Program-made: the position numbers and the translations under genes
Notes under the pieces: generated by a model
Databases searched by the model: none
What the model saw: only the letters and a program-made list of their open reading frames with translations
Told to the model about the DNA's origin: nothing
From: an uncultured Clostridia bacterium
GTDB lineage: Bacteria; Bacillota; Clostridia; Oscillospirales; Butyricicoccaceae
Direction of reading: 5' to 3'
DNA: 46,183 nt
NCBI GenBank assembly: GCA_947648385.1
Contig: CANSNO010000008.1
Span: 1-46,183, forward strand
Part shown: positions 24,172-33,748 of the stretch, piece after piece
Numbering within the stretch: position 1 is the stretch's first letter
How the letters are laid out: each line of letters begins with the position of its first letter

Positions 24172-26148
24172 ATGCAGAAAATGACCATTGAGGATATAGG
24201 CAGGATAAAAAACGCCGGCAACGTCGTCATAAGCCCAGACGGAAAACACGCCGTTTTTACCGTCAACACTCCCGACGTCAAAAAGAACGGATACGATTAT
24301 AACCTCTGGCTTTATGATATGGAGAGCGGCGAGGCGAGCCAACTGACCTTCCTCGGCAAAGACAGAAGCGCCATATGGGACGACAACGAGACATTGCTGA
24401 TACCCACAACAAGAACTCCCGATGATATCCCCGATAAGCTCCGTCCCAAAAGCACATTTTACCGCCTGAATATAAAGGGCGGCGAGGCACATAAGGCCTT
24501 TCAGCTTGCCGAAAGGGTCGGCCGGACGGTCAAGGCGGGCGACGGTCTTTACGCCATGACCATCCTGAGAAACAGGAATTGGCTGAACCCCGACGAAAAC
24601 GACAGAGAGGTCTGCGAGGAGGAGCTTGACTATCATGTTATAGATGAGCTTCCCCTCTGGGGCAACGACCGCGGCTTTGTCTCGGGCGACAGAACAGGCC
24701 TTTATCTCTATAACGAAAAGACGAACGAGCTGAAAGAGCTGACCGACCCCTATTTTGATATCAGAAGTCTGGCGGTAAGCGGCGGAAGGATAGCCTATAC
24801 CGGATGCAGCTGGCAGGATATGCTGCCCAAGACGGTCGGGCTGTATATCCATGACACGGCCACGGGCAAGACGACCGAGGCCGTAGCTCCCGGCAAGGTC
24901 AAAATAGGCCCCATAGCCTTTACGGGTTCCACTCTTGTCTATACTGCCTCCGACATGGAGAAATGGGGAAGCGGCCAGCTGACCGATATCTACCGCTATG
25001 ACCTTGAAAACGGCAAGTCTCAGATGGTCTGGCAGAACACCCCCGAGCTTGCCGTCGGCCGCGGCATAACAAGCGACACGGCCATGATAGGCGGCCAGAC
25101 CTTTTTGGCAAAGGAGGGCGTCGTATATTTCGTCGGTCTGTCCCACGCCCACGCCGAGATATATTCCTTTGACGGGAATAACGAGCTGAAAAAGGTGGTG
25201 CCTATGGACGGAGGCGGAGTTATCGGCTTTGACGTTTACGGCGGCACTGTAGTCATGAACGCCCAGCCGGCAAACGGCGCTACCGATATCTTCACGGCAA
25301 AAACCGACGGCGGCGGAAAGCTGACAAAGCGCACCGACATAAACGGAGAGCTGTTCAGGGACAAATATATCGCCAAGGCCGAGTATATCCCCTTTACCGA
25401 CAGCGACGGGGTGGAGATAGACGGCTGGGCCCTTAAGCCCATAGACTTTGACCCCGATAAAAAATATCCGGCCGTTCTGGAGGTCCACGGCGGCCCCCGT
25501 ATGGCCTATGGCACGGCCATGGTGCACGAGATGCAGATGATGGCGAGCGCCGGATACTTCGTGCTTTTCTGCAACCCCAGAGGAGGAGAGGGCTACGGCG
25601 AGGAGTTTGCCGACCTTAGGGGCAAATACGGCACGGTCGATTTTAAAGACCTTATGGAGTTTGTCGACCACGCCCTTGAGAAATATCCCCAGATAGATAA
25701 AAACCGCCTTGCCGAGACGGGCGGAAGCTACGGCGGCTTTATGAGCAACTGGATCGTCGGTCACACCGACCGCTTTGCCGCCATCGCCAGCCAGCGCAGC
25801 ATAAGCAACTGGATAAACGATTTCGGCGACAGCGAGATAGGCTTTTCCTTTGACGCCAACGAGACGGGGGCCACACCCTGGACCGATATGGAAAAGATGT
25901 GGGAGCAGTCCCCCTATAAATACGCTTGTAATGCCAAAACCCCCATACTCTTCATCCATTCTCTCAACGATTATAACTGCACGGTAAATCAGGGGGTCGA
26001 GATGTTTGTCGCCATGAAGTATTTCGGCGTTCCCAGCAGGATGTGCCTGTTTGAGGGGGAGACCCACAGCCTCTCGCGCATCGGCAAGCCCAAGCACAGG
26101 GTGCGCAGGCTCAGGGAGATAATGGATTGGTTTGAAAAATATGTTTAA
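24172..26148 (+). CDS. S9-family serine peptidase (acylaminoacyl peptidase / DPP-like)
   Basis: A 658-residue protein without a signal peptide, so cytosolic. The N-terminal 380 residues have beta-propeller-like repeats (SPDGKHAVFTVNTP, LWLYDMESGEASQLTF). The C-terminal alpha/beta-hydrolase has nucleophile Ser519 in GGSYGGFMSNW, Asp600 in HSLNDYNC and His632 in GETHSLSR, so the triad is complete. Members cleave short peptides or remove N-terminal acylated residues. It lies between oppA and oppB in one transcription unit, which suggests that it degrades imported peptides. Confidence 0.93.
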   Translation: MQKMTIEDIGRIKNAGNVVISPDGKHAVFTVNTPDVKKNGYDYNLWLYDMESGEASQLTFLGKDRSAIWDDNETLLIPTTRTPDDIPDKLRPKSTFYRLNIKGGEAHKAFQLAERVGRTVKAGDGLYAMTILRNRNWLNPDENDREVCEEELDYHVIDELPLWGNDRGFVSGDRTGLYLYNEKTNELKELTDPYFDIRSLAVSGGRIAYTGCSWQDMLPKTVGLYIHDTATGKTTEAVAPGKVKIGPIAFTGSTLVYTASDMEKWGSGQLTDIYRYDLENGKSQMVWQNTPELAVGRGITSDTAMIGGQTFLAKEGVVYFVGLSHAHAEIYSFDGNNELKKVVPMDGGGVIGFDVYGGTVVMNAQPANGATDIFTAKTDGGGKLTKRTDINGELFRDKYIAKAEYIPFTDSDGVEIDGWALKPIDFDPDKKYPAVLEVHGGPRMAYGTAMVHEMQMMASAGYFVLFCNPRGGEGYGEEFADLRGKYGTVDFKDLMEFVDHALEKYPQIDKNRLAETGGSYGGFMSNWIVGHTDRFAAIASQRSISNWINDFGDSEIGFSFDANETGATPWTDMEKMWEQSPYKYACNAKTPILFIHSLNDYNCTVNQGVEMFVAMKYFGVPSRMCLFEGETHSLSRIGKPKHRVRRLREIMDWFEKYV

Positions 26149-26169
26149 TAAATAGGAGCGTTCCCTGTC

Positions 26170-27096
26170 ATGCAGATGTGGAAATACATACTGAAAAGAT
26201 TGTTTTTCGGGCTTGTGACCCTCTTTGCTCTGGCGGCCATAACCTTTTTTCTGATGCACGAGATCCCCGGCTCGCCTTTTGCCGGCGAGACCAGCCATGT
26301 GTCGGCCGCCGTGCGCGAAAAGCTCATATCCCATTACGGCCTGGATAAATCGACGGGCGAGCAGTTCGTCATATATCTCGGCAACGCCCTGAAGGGCGAT
26401 TTCGGCACCTCCCTCAACAGAAAGGGCATGATGGTGGCCGATATTATCTCAAACGGCCTGCCCGTCACGGCGGCCCTCGGGGCCTGCGCCTTCGGCCTGG
26501 CCATATTCGTCGGAATACTGCTGGGCACTGTGGCCGCCTTTACAAAGCGCCGCTGGGTCAGCAGCTGCGTGACCTTTTTCGCCACCGTCGGCGTCAGCGT
26601 GCCGGGCTTCCTCTTCGCCCTCTTTCTCATGGTCATCTTCGGCCTTCTTCTCGATTGGCTGCCCCTTGTGGGCCTGACAAGCTGGAAGCATTATATAATG
26701 CCCTCCATAGCTCTGGCCCTCGGGCCGATAGCCAATATATGCCGTCTTACGCGCTCCAGCCTTCAGGAGCAGCTCAGGCAGGACTATATGGTTCTGGCCC
26801 GCAGCAAGGGCACAAGCCAGATAAAGGTCATCGTGAGGCACGCCCTTAAAAACGCCATGATTCCCGTCGTCACAAGCGCCGGCCCCCTGCTGGCCACCCT
26901 TTTGACGGGCAGCTTCGTCGTCGAGAGTATGTTCTCTATTCCCGGCATCGGGGCCGAGTTTGTCAACAGCGTTTCAAGCCGCGATTACACGATGATAATG
27001 GCCCTGACCATCATGTACGGGGCTATGATAATCGTCGCCGGCATCCTGACGGATATCATCAGCGCCATGCTCGACCCAAGGGTCAGGCTTAAATAA
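26170..27096 (+). CDS. oppB: Peptide ABC transporter permease
   Basis: A 308-residue inner-membrane permease with six predicted helices, beginning MWKYILKRLFFGLVTLFALA. The EAA loop that docks the ATPases is visible (LRQDYMVLARSKGTSQIKVI), as is the conserved end region GIGAEFVNSVSSRDYTMIMA. It forms the channel with OppC. The start at ATG 26170 has GGAG 11 bases upstream; ATG 26176 is too far from it. Confidence 0.94.
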   Translation: MQMWKYILKRLFFGLVTLFALAAITFFLMHEIPGSPFAGETSHVSAAVREKLISHYGLDKSTGEQFVIYLGNALKGDFGTSLNRKGMMVADIISNGLPVTAALGACAFGLAIFVGILLGTVAAFTKRRWVSSCVTFFATVGVSVPGFLFALFLMVIFGLLLDWLPLVGLTSWKHYIMPSIALALGPIANICRLTRSSLQEQLRQDYMVLARSKGTSQIKVIVRHALKNAMIPVVTSAGPLLATLLTGSFVVESMFSIPGIGAEFVNSVSSRDYTMIMALTIMYGAMIIVAGILTDIISAMLDPRVRLK

Positions 27097-27106
27097 GGAG
27101 GCAGCC

Positions 27107-28054
27107 ATGGAAAATCAATTTGACAAAAAGCTTCAGGACATAGAAGCGGACGACGCTCTTTTTGAAAAGCTGGAGGATAGCGAAAAGGACAGCGAGTTTA
27201 TCGCCGTGGAGGCCAAAACATATTTTCAGGACGCCTGGAAGAACTTCAAAAAGAACAAGCTGGCGACAATAGGCCTTATATTTATCTGCCTTATGCTGCT
27301 GCTCGCCGTTTTCGGCCCCATTTTCAGCCCCTATACCTATGACCAGCAGGACCTGACCAGCCGAAACGCCCTGCCCAGCCTTCAGCACCCCTTTGGAACC
27401 GATAAGTTCGGCAGGGATATATTTGTCCGCGTCATGTACGGCGCGCGTATCTCCCTTTCGGTGGGCTTTGCCTCGGCATTTATCAACCTGATAATAGGGG
27501 TGGTCTACGGCGGCTTCTGCGGCTATTTCGGCGGCAAGCTGGATATGGTGCTCATGCGCCTTGTGGAGATAATCTATTCGGTGCCCACTCTGCTCTATGT
27601 TATCCTTGTCATGCTGATATTCGGAAGCAATATCTTCTCGGTGCTGCTGGCCATATGTATCAGCGGCTGGGTCGGCATGGCGAGGCAGGTCAGGGCCCAG
27701 GTCATGAGCCTCAAGGAGCAGGAGTACGCCCTGGCCGCCAAGGTCATGGGAGCCGGCGACAGCCGTATACTCTTCAAGCACCTTGTCGTCAACAGCATCG
27801 GCCCCATTATCGTCACAACGACCCACATGGTGCCCAGCGCCATCTTTACCGAGTCATTTCTGGCCTTTGTCGGTATAGGCATCAGCATACCCCAGGCCAG
27901 CTGGGGCACCATGGCCAGCGAGGCCCGCGGTCTCATCATGAACCAGCCCATACAGATGGTTTGGCCCGTACTGGCCATATGCCTGACGATACTCAGCCTC
28001 AACTTTATCGGCGACGGCCTCAATGAAGCTCTCGACCCTCGCAAGAGGGTTTAA
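27107..28054 (+). CDS. oppC: Peptide ABC transporter permease
   Basis: A 315-residue permease with an acidic N-terminal cytoplasmic extension (about 1-60) before the OppC N-terminal motif WKNFKKNKLATIGLIFICLM. It then shows HPFGTDKFGRDIFVRVMYGAR, a family signature, and the ATPase-docking loop LKEQEYALAAKVMGAGDSRI. It ends SLNFIGDGLNEALDPRKRV, as most OppC/DppC proteins do. It starts 10 bp after oppB with AGGAGG upstream. Confidence 0.95.
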   Translation: MENQFDKKLQDIEADDALFEKLEDSEKDSEFIAVEAKTYFQDAWKNFKKNKLATIGLIFICLMLLLAVFGPIFSPYTYDQQDLTSRNALPSLQHPFGTDKFGRDIFVRVMYGARISLSVGFASAFINLIIGVVYGGFCGYFGGKLDMVLMRLVEIIYSVPTLLYVILVMLIFGSNIFSVLLAICISGWVGMARQVRAQVMSLKEQEYALAAKVMGAGDSRILFKHLVVNSIGPIIVTTTHMVPSAIFTESFLAFVGIGISIPQASWGTMASEARGLIMNQPIQMVWPVLAICLTILSLNFIGDGLNEALDPRKRV

Positions 28055-28065
28055 GGAGGATATAG

Positions 28066-29091
28066 ATGGAACAGAATGAGATATTAAAAGTCAACGGCCT
28101 GACGGTGGATTTCGCCACCGAGCAGGGAACCGTCCACGCCGTGCGCGACATAAGCTTTGCCGTCCGCGAGGGCGAGATACTCGGCGTCGTCGGCGAGTCG
28201 GGCAGCGGAAAGTCGGTCTCCATGTATTCGGTCATGGGCCTGCTGGCCGACAACGGCACGGTTACGGCCGAAAAGATAGAGTTCGACGGCCAGAGTATAA
28301 ACGCCTCCGACTATGACGGCAAGAGAAGCTATGAAAAGACCATGCAGTCGGTGCGCGGCAACACCATGAGCATGATATTTCAGGACCCCATGACCTTCCT
28401 GAACCCCACCATAACAATCGGCAAACAGCTCACGGAGCCGATACTCAACCACACAAAGCTGACCAAGGGGCAGGCCAGAGCCAGGGCCGTCGAGCTTATG
28501 ACCCTTGTGGGCATACCCTCCCCCGAGACCAGGCTTGACCAGTATCCCTTTGAGTTTTCGGGCGGTATGCGCCAGAGAATAATTATCGCTATGGCCCTTG
28601 CCATGAGCCCCAAGCTCATAATCGCCGACGAGCCGACGACGGCTCTTGACGTCACCATTCAGGCTCAGGTTCTCGACCTCATAAAGGAGCTCAGCAAGAA
28701 GATGGGCAGCGCCGTTATAATGATAACCCACGATTTGGGCGTCGTCGCCAGCCTCTGCGACCGCATAAACATCATGTACGGCGGCAAGATTGTCGAGACG
28801 GGCACAGATAAGGAGATATTCTATACGCCAAACCACCCCTATACAAAGGGCCTTTTGGCCTGTATCAAGAACCCCGAGGAGAACGACAAGGACCTTGTCC
28901 CCATCCCCGGCTCGCCTCCCGACCTGCTCAAGCCCCCGGCCGGCTGTCCCTTTGTCGACCGCTGTGAGAGCGCCATGAAGATATGCAAGCTGAAGATGCC
29001 GCCCGAGACGGTGTTCAGCGACACCCATAAAAGCGCCTGCTGGCTCAACGACGCCAGAGCCGAGAAGGGAGTGAACGCCCATGCCCGCTAA
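28066..29091 (+). CDS. oppD: Peptide ABC transporter ATP-binding protein
   Basis: A 341-residue ATPase. Walker A is GESGSGKS, the signature is FSGGMRQRI, Walker B is LIIADEPTTALD, and the switch His is in ITHDLGVV. The C-terminal oligopeptide extension (CPFVDRCESAMKIC) has the cysteines that bind an iron-sulfur cluster in several family members. It pairs with OppF to power uptake. Its last 11 bp overlap oppF in another frame. Confidence 0.95.
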   Translation: MEQNEILKVNGLTVDFATEQGTVHAVRDISFAVREGEILGVVGESGSGKSVSMYSVMGLLADNGTVTAEKIEFDGQSINASDYDGKRSYEKTMQSVRGNTMSMIFQDPMTFLNPTITIGKQLTEPILNHTKLTKGQARARAVELMTLVGIPSPETRLDQYPFEFSGGMRQRIIIAMALAMSPKLIIADEPTTALDVTIQAQVLDLIKELSKKMGSAVIMITHDLGVVASLCDRINIMYGGKIVETGTDKEIFYTPNHPYTKGLLACIKNPEENDKDLVPIPGSPPDLLKPPAGCPFVDRCESAMKICKLKMPPETVFSDTHKSACWLNDARAEKGVNAHAR

Positions 29092-30082
29092 TATAGTCAA
29101 GGACGAGGTCGTATTGAAGGTCGACCATTTGAAAACATATTTTGACGCCACAAAGGGCCTTTTCGCCAAAAAACAGACGGTCAAGGCCGTCGACGACGTC
29201 TCCTTTGAGATATACAAGGGGGAGACCTTCGGCCTTGTGGGCGAATCGGGCTGCGGCAAATCGACCCTCGGACGCACGATAGTCAAGATATACGAGCCGA
29301 CGGCCGGCTCCATCGAGATAAACGGCAGGGATATCGCCGGGATAAAGGGCGATGAGCTGAAAAGCTTCCGCAAGGATATACAATATATCTTTCAGGACCC
29401 TTACGCCTCCCTCGACCCCCGTATGACGGTTGGCGAGATAATAAAGGAGCCGATGAAGATACACGGCATCTATAAAACCGAGGAGGAGATGGACGCCCGT
29501 GTCAGTCAGCTTCTCAGGACTGTGGGACTCAAGCCCGACCACATCCGCCGCTATCCCCACGAGTTCTCCGGCGGCCAGAGGCAGAGGATTTCCATTGCGC
29601 GCACGCTGGCCCTCGACCCCAAGTTTATCATCTGCGACGAGCCCATATCGGCTCTCGACGTCTCCATTCAGGCCCAGATTATCAACCTGCTTGAGCAGAT
29701 ACAGAGGGAGCTTGACATTTCCTATCTTTTCATTGCCCACGACCTCAGCATGGTCAAGCATATTTCCCACCGCATAGCCGTCATGTATCTCGGCCAGATA
29801 GTCGAGCTTGGCGAGAGCCACGAGGTCTATACAAACCCCATGCACCCCTACAGTCAGGCCTTGCTGTCGGCCGTGCCCGTTCCCGACCCCGTCAAGGGCA
29901 AGGAGAAGGAGCGCATCATGCTTCAGGGCGAGCTGCCCAGCCCCATCGATCCCCCCAGCGGCTGTCCCTTCCGCACGCGCTGCCCCTATGCCATGGAACG
30001 CTGCGCCGGAGAGAGGCCCCAAATGAAAATGTACGGCAGCCGTCAGGTGGCCTGCTTCAAGGTCGAAGAGGAAAACAGCTGA
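29081..30082 (+). CDS. oppF: Peptide ABC transporter ATP-binding protein
   Basis: A 333-residue ATPase: Walker A GESGCGKST, signature FSGGQRQRI, Walker B FIICDEPISALD, switch His in IAHDLSMV, and a C-terminal cysteine motif CPFRTRCPYAMERC. It completes the importer. ATG 29081 lies inside the oppD end, with AAGGGAG upstream, so the two ATPases are translationally coupled and made in equal amounts. Confidence 0.95.
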   Translation: MPANIVKDEVVLKVDHLKTYFDATKGLFAKKQTVKAVDDVSFEIYKGETFGLVGESGCGKSTLGRTIVKIYEPTAGSIEINGRDIAGIKGDELKSFRKDIQYIFQDPYASLDPRMTVGEIIKEPMKIHGIYKTEEEMDARVSQLLRTVGLKPDHIRRYPHEFSGGQRQRISIARTLALDPKFIICDEPISALDVSIQAQIINLLEQIQRELDISYLFIAHDLSMVKHISHRIAVMYLGQIVELGESHEVYTNPMHPYSQALLSAVPVPDPVKGKEKERIMLQGELPSPIDPPSGCPFRTRCPYAMERCAGERPQMKMYGSRQVACFKVEEENS

Positions 30083-30088
30083 CAATAC

Positions 30089-30192
30089 AAAAAGTCCCCG
30101 AGGTCACTCGGGGACTTTTTATTATTGCTTTATGTTCGCCCACGGCAAAATTAAGACCTTGCTTTTCACAATGGAAAAGCAACAAAAAGCAT
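30089..30192. repeat. opp terminator fused to a family-1 right half-element
   Basis: AGTCCCCGAG-GTCA-CTCGGGGACT (30093-30116) with a T-run ends the opp operon and, on the other strand, tdh-kbl. It continues into TTATGTTCGCC, AAGACCTT and AATGGAAAAG-AACAAAAAGC, the order of modules in the right half of the family-1 element, though more diverged. The stem core CCCCGAGGTCACTCGGGG is identical to that of the copy at 44115-44132. Confidence 0.75.
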
Positions 30193-30206
30193 TTTACGCT
30201 TCTCGA

Positions 30207-31394
30207 TTAAAGGCCCATTTCCTTTTTGACCTCGGCAAAGCACTTGACGGCAAAGTCAAGGTCTTCCTTGCTGTGGCCGGCCGAAATCTGTGTGCGGATC
30301 CTGTCCTTGCCCTTGGGGACGACGGGATAGCAGAAGCTGACGACGTAAACGCCCTTTTCCAGCATACGGTTGGCGAACTCGCCGGCAACCTTGGGATCGT
30401 ACAGCATGATGGGCACGATGGCCGAGTCGCCTTCGAGGACGTCAAAGCCCAGCTTGCTCAGCTGGCCGCGGAAATACTCCACATTCTCATGCACCTTGTC
30501 CTGAAGCTCGGTGGAGGCCGACAGAATCTCGAATGTCTTGATGGAAGCGGCGCAGATGGCCGGGGACAGCGTGTTGGAGAACAGATAAGGACGGGAGCGC
30601 TGGCGCAGGATGTCGATTATCTCCTTGCGGCCGCTTGTAAAGCCGCCCGAAGCGCCGCCGCAGGCCTTGCCCAATGTCGATGTGATGACGTCGACGCGGC
30701 CCATGACGTCGCAGTATTCCTGCGTGCCCTTGCCGTGCTTGCCGATAAAGCCGGTGGCGTGGCTGTCGTCAACCATGACCAGAGCGCCGTACTCGTCGGC
30801 CAGGTCGCAAATGCCCTTCAGGTTGGCGATATAGCCGTCCATGGAAAAGACGCCGTCGGTGGCTATCATCTTGATGCGGCAGTCTTTGGCCTCCTCCAGC
30901 TTGGCGCGGAGGTCGGTCATGTCGTTGTTCTTATAGCGCAGCCTCTTGGCCTTGCAGAGACGGACGCCGTCGATGATGGAGGCGTGGTTCAGCTCGTCGG
31001 AGATGATGGCGTCCTCGGGGCCGAGAAGTGTCTCGAACAGGCCGCCGTTGGCGTCGAAGCAGGAGGAATAGAGGATGGTGTCCTCGGTCTCCAGGAAGTT
31101 GGAGATGGTCTTTTCAAGCTGCTTGTGAATCTCCTGTGTGCCGCAGATAAAGCGGACGGAGGAAAGGCCGAAGCCCCATTTGTCATAGCTCTCCTTGGCG
31201 GCCTCGATCAGACGGGGATCGTTGGCCAGGCCAAGATAGTTGTTGGCGCACATATTGACGACGTTTTTGGCCTTTGTGGTGTTGATGCGGGCCTGCTGCT
31301 GTGTGGTGATGATGCGCTCGTCCTTATATGTGCCGGCTTCCTTTATACCCTCGACTTCCGAGTGGTAAAAGCTCAGTGCTTCTTTGGCGTTCAT
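30207..31394 (-). CDS. kbl: Glycine C-acetyltransferase (2-amino-3-ketobutyrate CoA ligase)
   Basis: A 395-residue PLP enzyme of the alpha-oxoamine synthase family, the normal length. It cleaves 2-amino-3-ketobutyrate with CoA to glycine and acetyl-CoA. Visible motifs are [48 protein letters not shown] and [13 protein letters not shown], in which the Lys binds PLP. It lies 24 bp downstream of tdh, the enzyme that makes its substrate, so the two form a threonine-degradation operon. Confidence 0.96.
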   Translation of the reverse strand: MNAKEALSFYHSEVEGIKEAGTYKDERIITTQQQARINTTKAKNVVNMCANNYLGLANDPRLIEAAKESYDKWGFGLSSVRFICGTQEIHKQLEKTISNFLETEDTILYSSCFDANGGLFETLLGPEDAIISDELNHASIIDGVRLCKAKRLRYKNNDMTDLRAKLEEAKDCRIKMIATDGVFSMDGYIANLKGICDLADEYGALVMVDDSHATGFIGKHGKGTQEYCDVMGRVDVITSTLGKACGGASGGFTSGRKEIIDILRQRSRPYLFSNTLSPAICAASIKTFEILSASTELQDKVHENVEYFRGQLSKLGFDVLEGDSAIVPIMLYDPKVAGEFANRMLEKGVYVVSFCYPVVPKGKDRIRTQISAGHSKEDLDFAVKCFAEVKKEMGL

Positions 31395-31418
31395 TCTGTA
31401 TTACCTCTTTTCAGATTT

Positions 31419-32465
31419 TTATTTCTTTGTCGTCCAGTCGAGAACCACCTTGCCCGAGTTGCCCGAAATCATGGCCTCAAAGCCCTTCTCGAACTCGGTG
31501 TAGTGGTATCTGTGGGTGATGATAGGCTCCAAATCAAGGCCGCCCTGAACCATGGCCTTCATCTGATACCATGTCTCGAACATCTTTCTGCCGTAGATGC
31601 CCTGGAGCCTCAGACCCTTCATGATGATCTCGTTCCAGTCGGTCTCCATGGGCTTGCCCATCAGGCCCAGCAGGGAGACCTTGCCGCCGCACATCATAGC
31701 GCCCAAAAGCTGCTTGAAGGCGGGAGCGGCGCCCGACATCTCAAGGCCGATGTCCCAGCCCTCGACGATGCCCAGATCCTTCATTACGTCGTTCAGGTTC
31801 TCCTTGGCCACGTTGACGGCCCTTGTGACGCCCATCTTTCTGGCCAAATCAAGGCGATACTCGTTGACGTCGGTTATCGTGACGCTTCTGGCGCCCGAGA
31901 ACTTGGCGATGGCCGCGGCCATGATGCCGATGGGGCCGGCGCCTGTGACAAGCACGTTCTTGGCCGTCAGATCCCACATAAGAGCCGTGTGGGTGGCGTT
32001 GCCGAAAGCGTCGAAGAAGGAGACAATATCGTCGGGCAGATCGTCCTCAATGGGAATAACGTTTGTGGCCGGGATGCAGAGATATTCGGCAAAAGCGCCG
32101 TCACGGTTGACGCCGACGCCCTTTGTGCCCTTGCACCACTGGCCGTTGCCCGTGCGGCAGTTATAGCACTGGCCGCAGACGATGTGGCCCTCGCCGGAAA
32201 CGCGCTGGCCTATCTTGAGGCCGGTGACGCCCTCGCCAAGCTCGGCGACTTCGCCGATATACTCATGACCTACGGTCAGAGGGGGATTCAGGTTCTCCTG
32301 CGCCCAGCCGTTCCACTCGTAGATATGCACATCGGTGCCGCAGATAGCCGTCTTGCGTATCTTGATCAAAACCTCGCCGGGGCCGGGAGTGGGGACGGGC
32401 ACCTGTGTCAGTACCAGACCGGGAGCTCTTTCGGGCTTAACCAGCGCATCCATCATTTTTGCCAT
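31419..32465 (-). CDS. tdh: L-threonine 3-dehydrogenase
   Basis: A 348-residue zinc-dependent medium-chain dehydrogenase. [16 protein letters not shown] is the TDH signature, followed by VGHEYIGEV, the structural-zinc cysteines [14 protein letters not shown] and the NAD-binding [17 protein letters not shown]. It oxidises threonine to 2-amino-3-ketobutyrate for kbl. ATG 32465 is chosen because AGGAG is 9 bases upstream; an ATG three codons earlier directly abuts the ribosome-binding site. Confidence 0.96.
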   Translation of the reverse strand: MAKMMDALVKPERAPGLVLTQVPVPTPGPGEVLIKIRKTAICGTDVHIYEWNGWAQENLNPPLTVGHEYIGEVAELGEGVTGLKIGQRVSGEGHIVCGQCYNCRTGNGQWCKGTKGVGVNRDGAFAEYLCIPATNVIPIEDDLPDDIVSFFDAFGNATHTALMWDLTAKNVLVTGAGPIGIMAAAIAKFSGARSVTITDVNEYRLDLARKMGVTRAVNVAKENLNDVMKDLGIVEGWDIGLEMSGAAPAFKQLLGAMMCGGKVSLLGLMGKPMETDWNEIIMKGLRLQGIYGRKMFETWYQMKAMVQGGLDLEPIITHRYHYTEFEKGFEAMISGNSGKVVLDWTTKK

Positions 32466-32522
32466 GATATACATCTCCTATATTAAAATTTTTAAGACGT
32501 TCGTACATATCCGTACAGGTTA

Positions 32523-32551
32523 ATTTTATCACTATAATCAATAATAAGCAA
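32523..32551 (-). promoter_or_regulatory. tdh-kbl promoter
   Basis: On the minus strand TTGCTT (32546-32551) and TAAAAT (32523-32528) are 17 bp apart, about 55 bases before the tdh start. The leader contains two GTAC-centred repeats of unclear meaning. Confidence 0.65.
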
Positions 32552-32637
32552 ATTTTTTTGTTCAAAATAAGAAAAAAGCCTTTACTGTAAAATATGCTTT
32601 GCTCCGCAAAACACATTTTCCCTTCTCTCTTCTCTTT

Positions 32638-33129
32638 TCACTCTTCTCTGCCCGTCAGGTGTCCCTCGGCGCTGAGGCCGGGGAAATCAAGCTGGCGCAA
32701 CGCCTCGTAAAGTATGACGGCCACCGAGTTGGAAAGGTTGAGGGAACGGGCGGCCTCCACCATGGGTATGCGGATACAGCTTTCATAATGGGCCTTTAAA
32801 AGGCTTTCGGGCAGGCCCCTCGATTCCTTGCCGAACATGATGTAGTCGCCATCGCGAAAAATGGCTTCGGTATGCTTTCTCGGGGCCTTGGTGGAGGCGT
32901 AGTGTATCCTCGCGCCCTCATTTCGGGACATGAAGTCCTCAAGGTTTTCATATTGTGTAATGTCGACAAGATACCAGTAGTCCAGCCCGGCTCTTTTCAG
33001 GTGCTTGTCGGTTATCTCAAAGCCGAAGGGCTTTATAAGGTGCAGGCGCGTGTGGGTCGCGCCGCAGGTGCGCGCGATGTTGCCGGTGTTGAAGTGTATC
33101 TCCGGCTCATGCAGGACGATGTTCAGCAT
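32638..33129 (-). CDS. trmL: tRNA (cytidine/uridine-34-2'-O)-methyltransferase
   Basis: A 163-residue SPOUT-class enzyme of TrmL size. Typical motifs are MLNIVLHEPEIHFNTGNIARTC at the start (motif 1 Arg and Asn), the IKPFGFEI block, FGKESRGLPE (motif 2) and IPMVEAARSLNLSNSVAVILYEALRQ (motif 3, the trefoil knot that binds S-adenosylmethionine). It methylates the wobble base of tRNA-Leu isoacceptors, one of which, tRNA-Leu(UAA), is in this window. Confidence 0.95.
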   Translation of the reverse strand: MLNIVLHEPEIHFNTGNIARTCGATHTRLHLIKPFGFEITDKHLKRAGLDYWYLVDITQYENLEDFMSRNEGARIHYASTKAPRKHTEAIFRDGDYIMFGKESRGLPESLLKAHYESCIRIPMVEAARSLNLSNSVAVILYEALRQLDFPGLSAEGHLTGREE

Positions 33130-33144
33130 TTTTCCATCTCCGAA

Positions 33145-33172
33145 TTAAAAAAGCTGTGAAAGCACAGCTTTT
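33145..33172 (-). terminator. Terminator downstream of the HIRAN gene
   Basis: AAAAGCTGTG and CACAGCTTTT form a perfect 10-bp stem with a 4-base loop (33149-33172). On the minus strand it is followed by TTTTTTAATT. The 33173-33267 stretch between it and the HIRAN stop codon holds no supported gene. Confidence 0.85.
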
Positions 33173-33267
33173 GACTTACATTTTGTACTTTTTTTGGGAA
33201 CTGTAATGATATGGGCGGCCCTCGATCCGATAGCCTTCGGCAAGGCCAGGGGAATAAAGGATAAAAA

Positions 33268-33603
33268 TTATTTTATGTCGCCTAAACCGGCCGGCATACC
33301 GCAATCCGTCTCTGTAATAAGACAAATGACCTTTGTACGGGTGGTAAAGCAGACCTCGACAGAAAAGACCTTGCCCACCCTGTCGTATATTCTGGAGGCC
33401 GTCAAAGTCCCGTTGGCCTTTGAAGCGGCGTTGTTGGCCAGATAGCCCACCGTGCGCCCGTCGGTTGCGATGACCTTTACGGCGTCATCGTCATAGGGGT
33501 TTGTCGGTTCCTTGACGCAGATGAGGCGAGCGCCGATGGCAAAGGGAGCCAGATTGAGATAATTGCTAAAGCCGGTCACGGTTACAAAAAGACCCTCCAG
33601 CAT
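33268..33603 (-). CDS. Stand-alone HIRAN domain protein
   Basis: A 111-residue protein made almost entirely of one HIRAN domain: VTGFSNYLNLAPFAIGARL, then EPTNPYDDDAVKVIA and GRTVGYLANNAA. HIRAN domains bind DNA ends or single-stranded 3' termini in eukaryotic HLTF, and in bacteria occur in nuclease and helicase contexts or alone. A C-terminal beta-rich tail (VFSVEVCFTTRTKVICLIT) completes the fold. GGAAAGGAGGGC upstream fixes the start. No repair gene is adjacent, so its partner is unknown. Confidence 0.85.
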   Translation of the reverse strand: MLEGLFVTVTGFSNYLNLAPFAIGARLICVKEPTNPYDDDAVKVIATDGRTVGYLANNAASKANGTLTASRIYDRVGKVFSVEVCFTTRTKVICLITETDCGMPAGLGDIK

Positions 33604-33686
33604 ATCAGGCCCTCCTTTCCGATTTTATGCCCTTATTTTACCAAATACGACGCCCTTTTGCAATAGGCGGCAAATATATTTTGATG

Positions 33687-33715
33687 TTGACAAGTCTGTA
33701 TTTAGCATCTAAAAT
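33687..33715 (+). promoter_or_regulatory. Promoter of the MalY/PatB gene
   Basis: Perfect TTGACA (33687-33692), 17-bp spacer and TAAAAT (33710-33715), 33 bases before the start codon. Confidence 0.85.
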
Positions 33716-33748
33716 ACTCTTATATTAAAATATAAAGGAGGCACTTTT

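Noticed and set aside
33194-33445. Plus-strand frame with AALDPIAFGKARG, resembling the end of DUF362 proteins
   Set aside because: Resemblance is limited to a few residues. Most of the frame is antisense to the HIRAN gene, and no promoter or ribosome-binding site is present. A decayed fragment is possible but unsupported.
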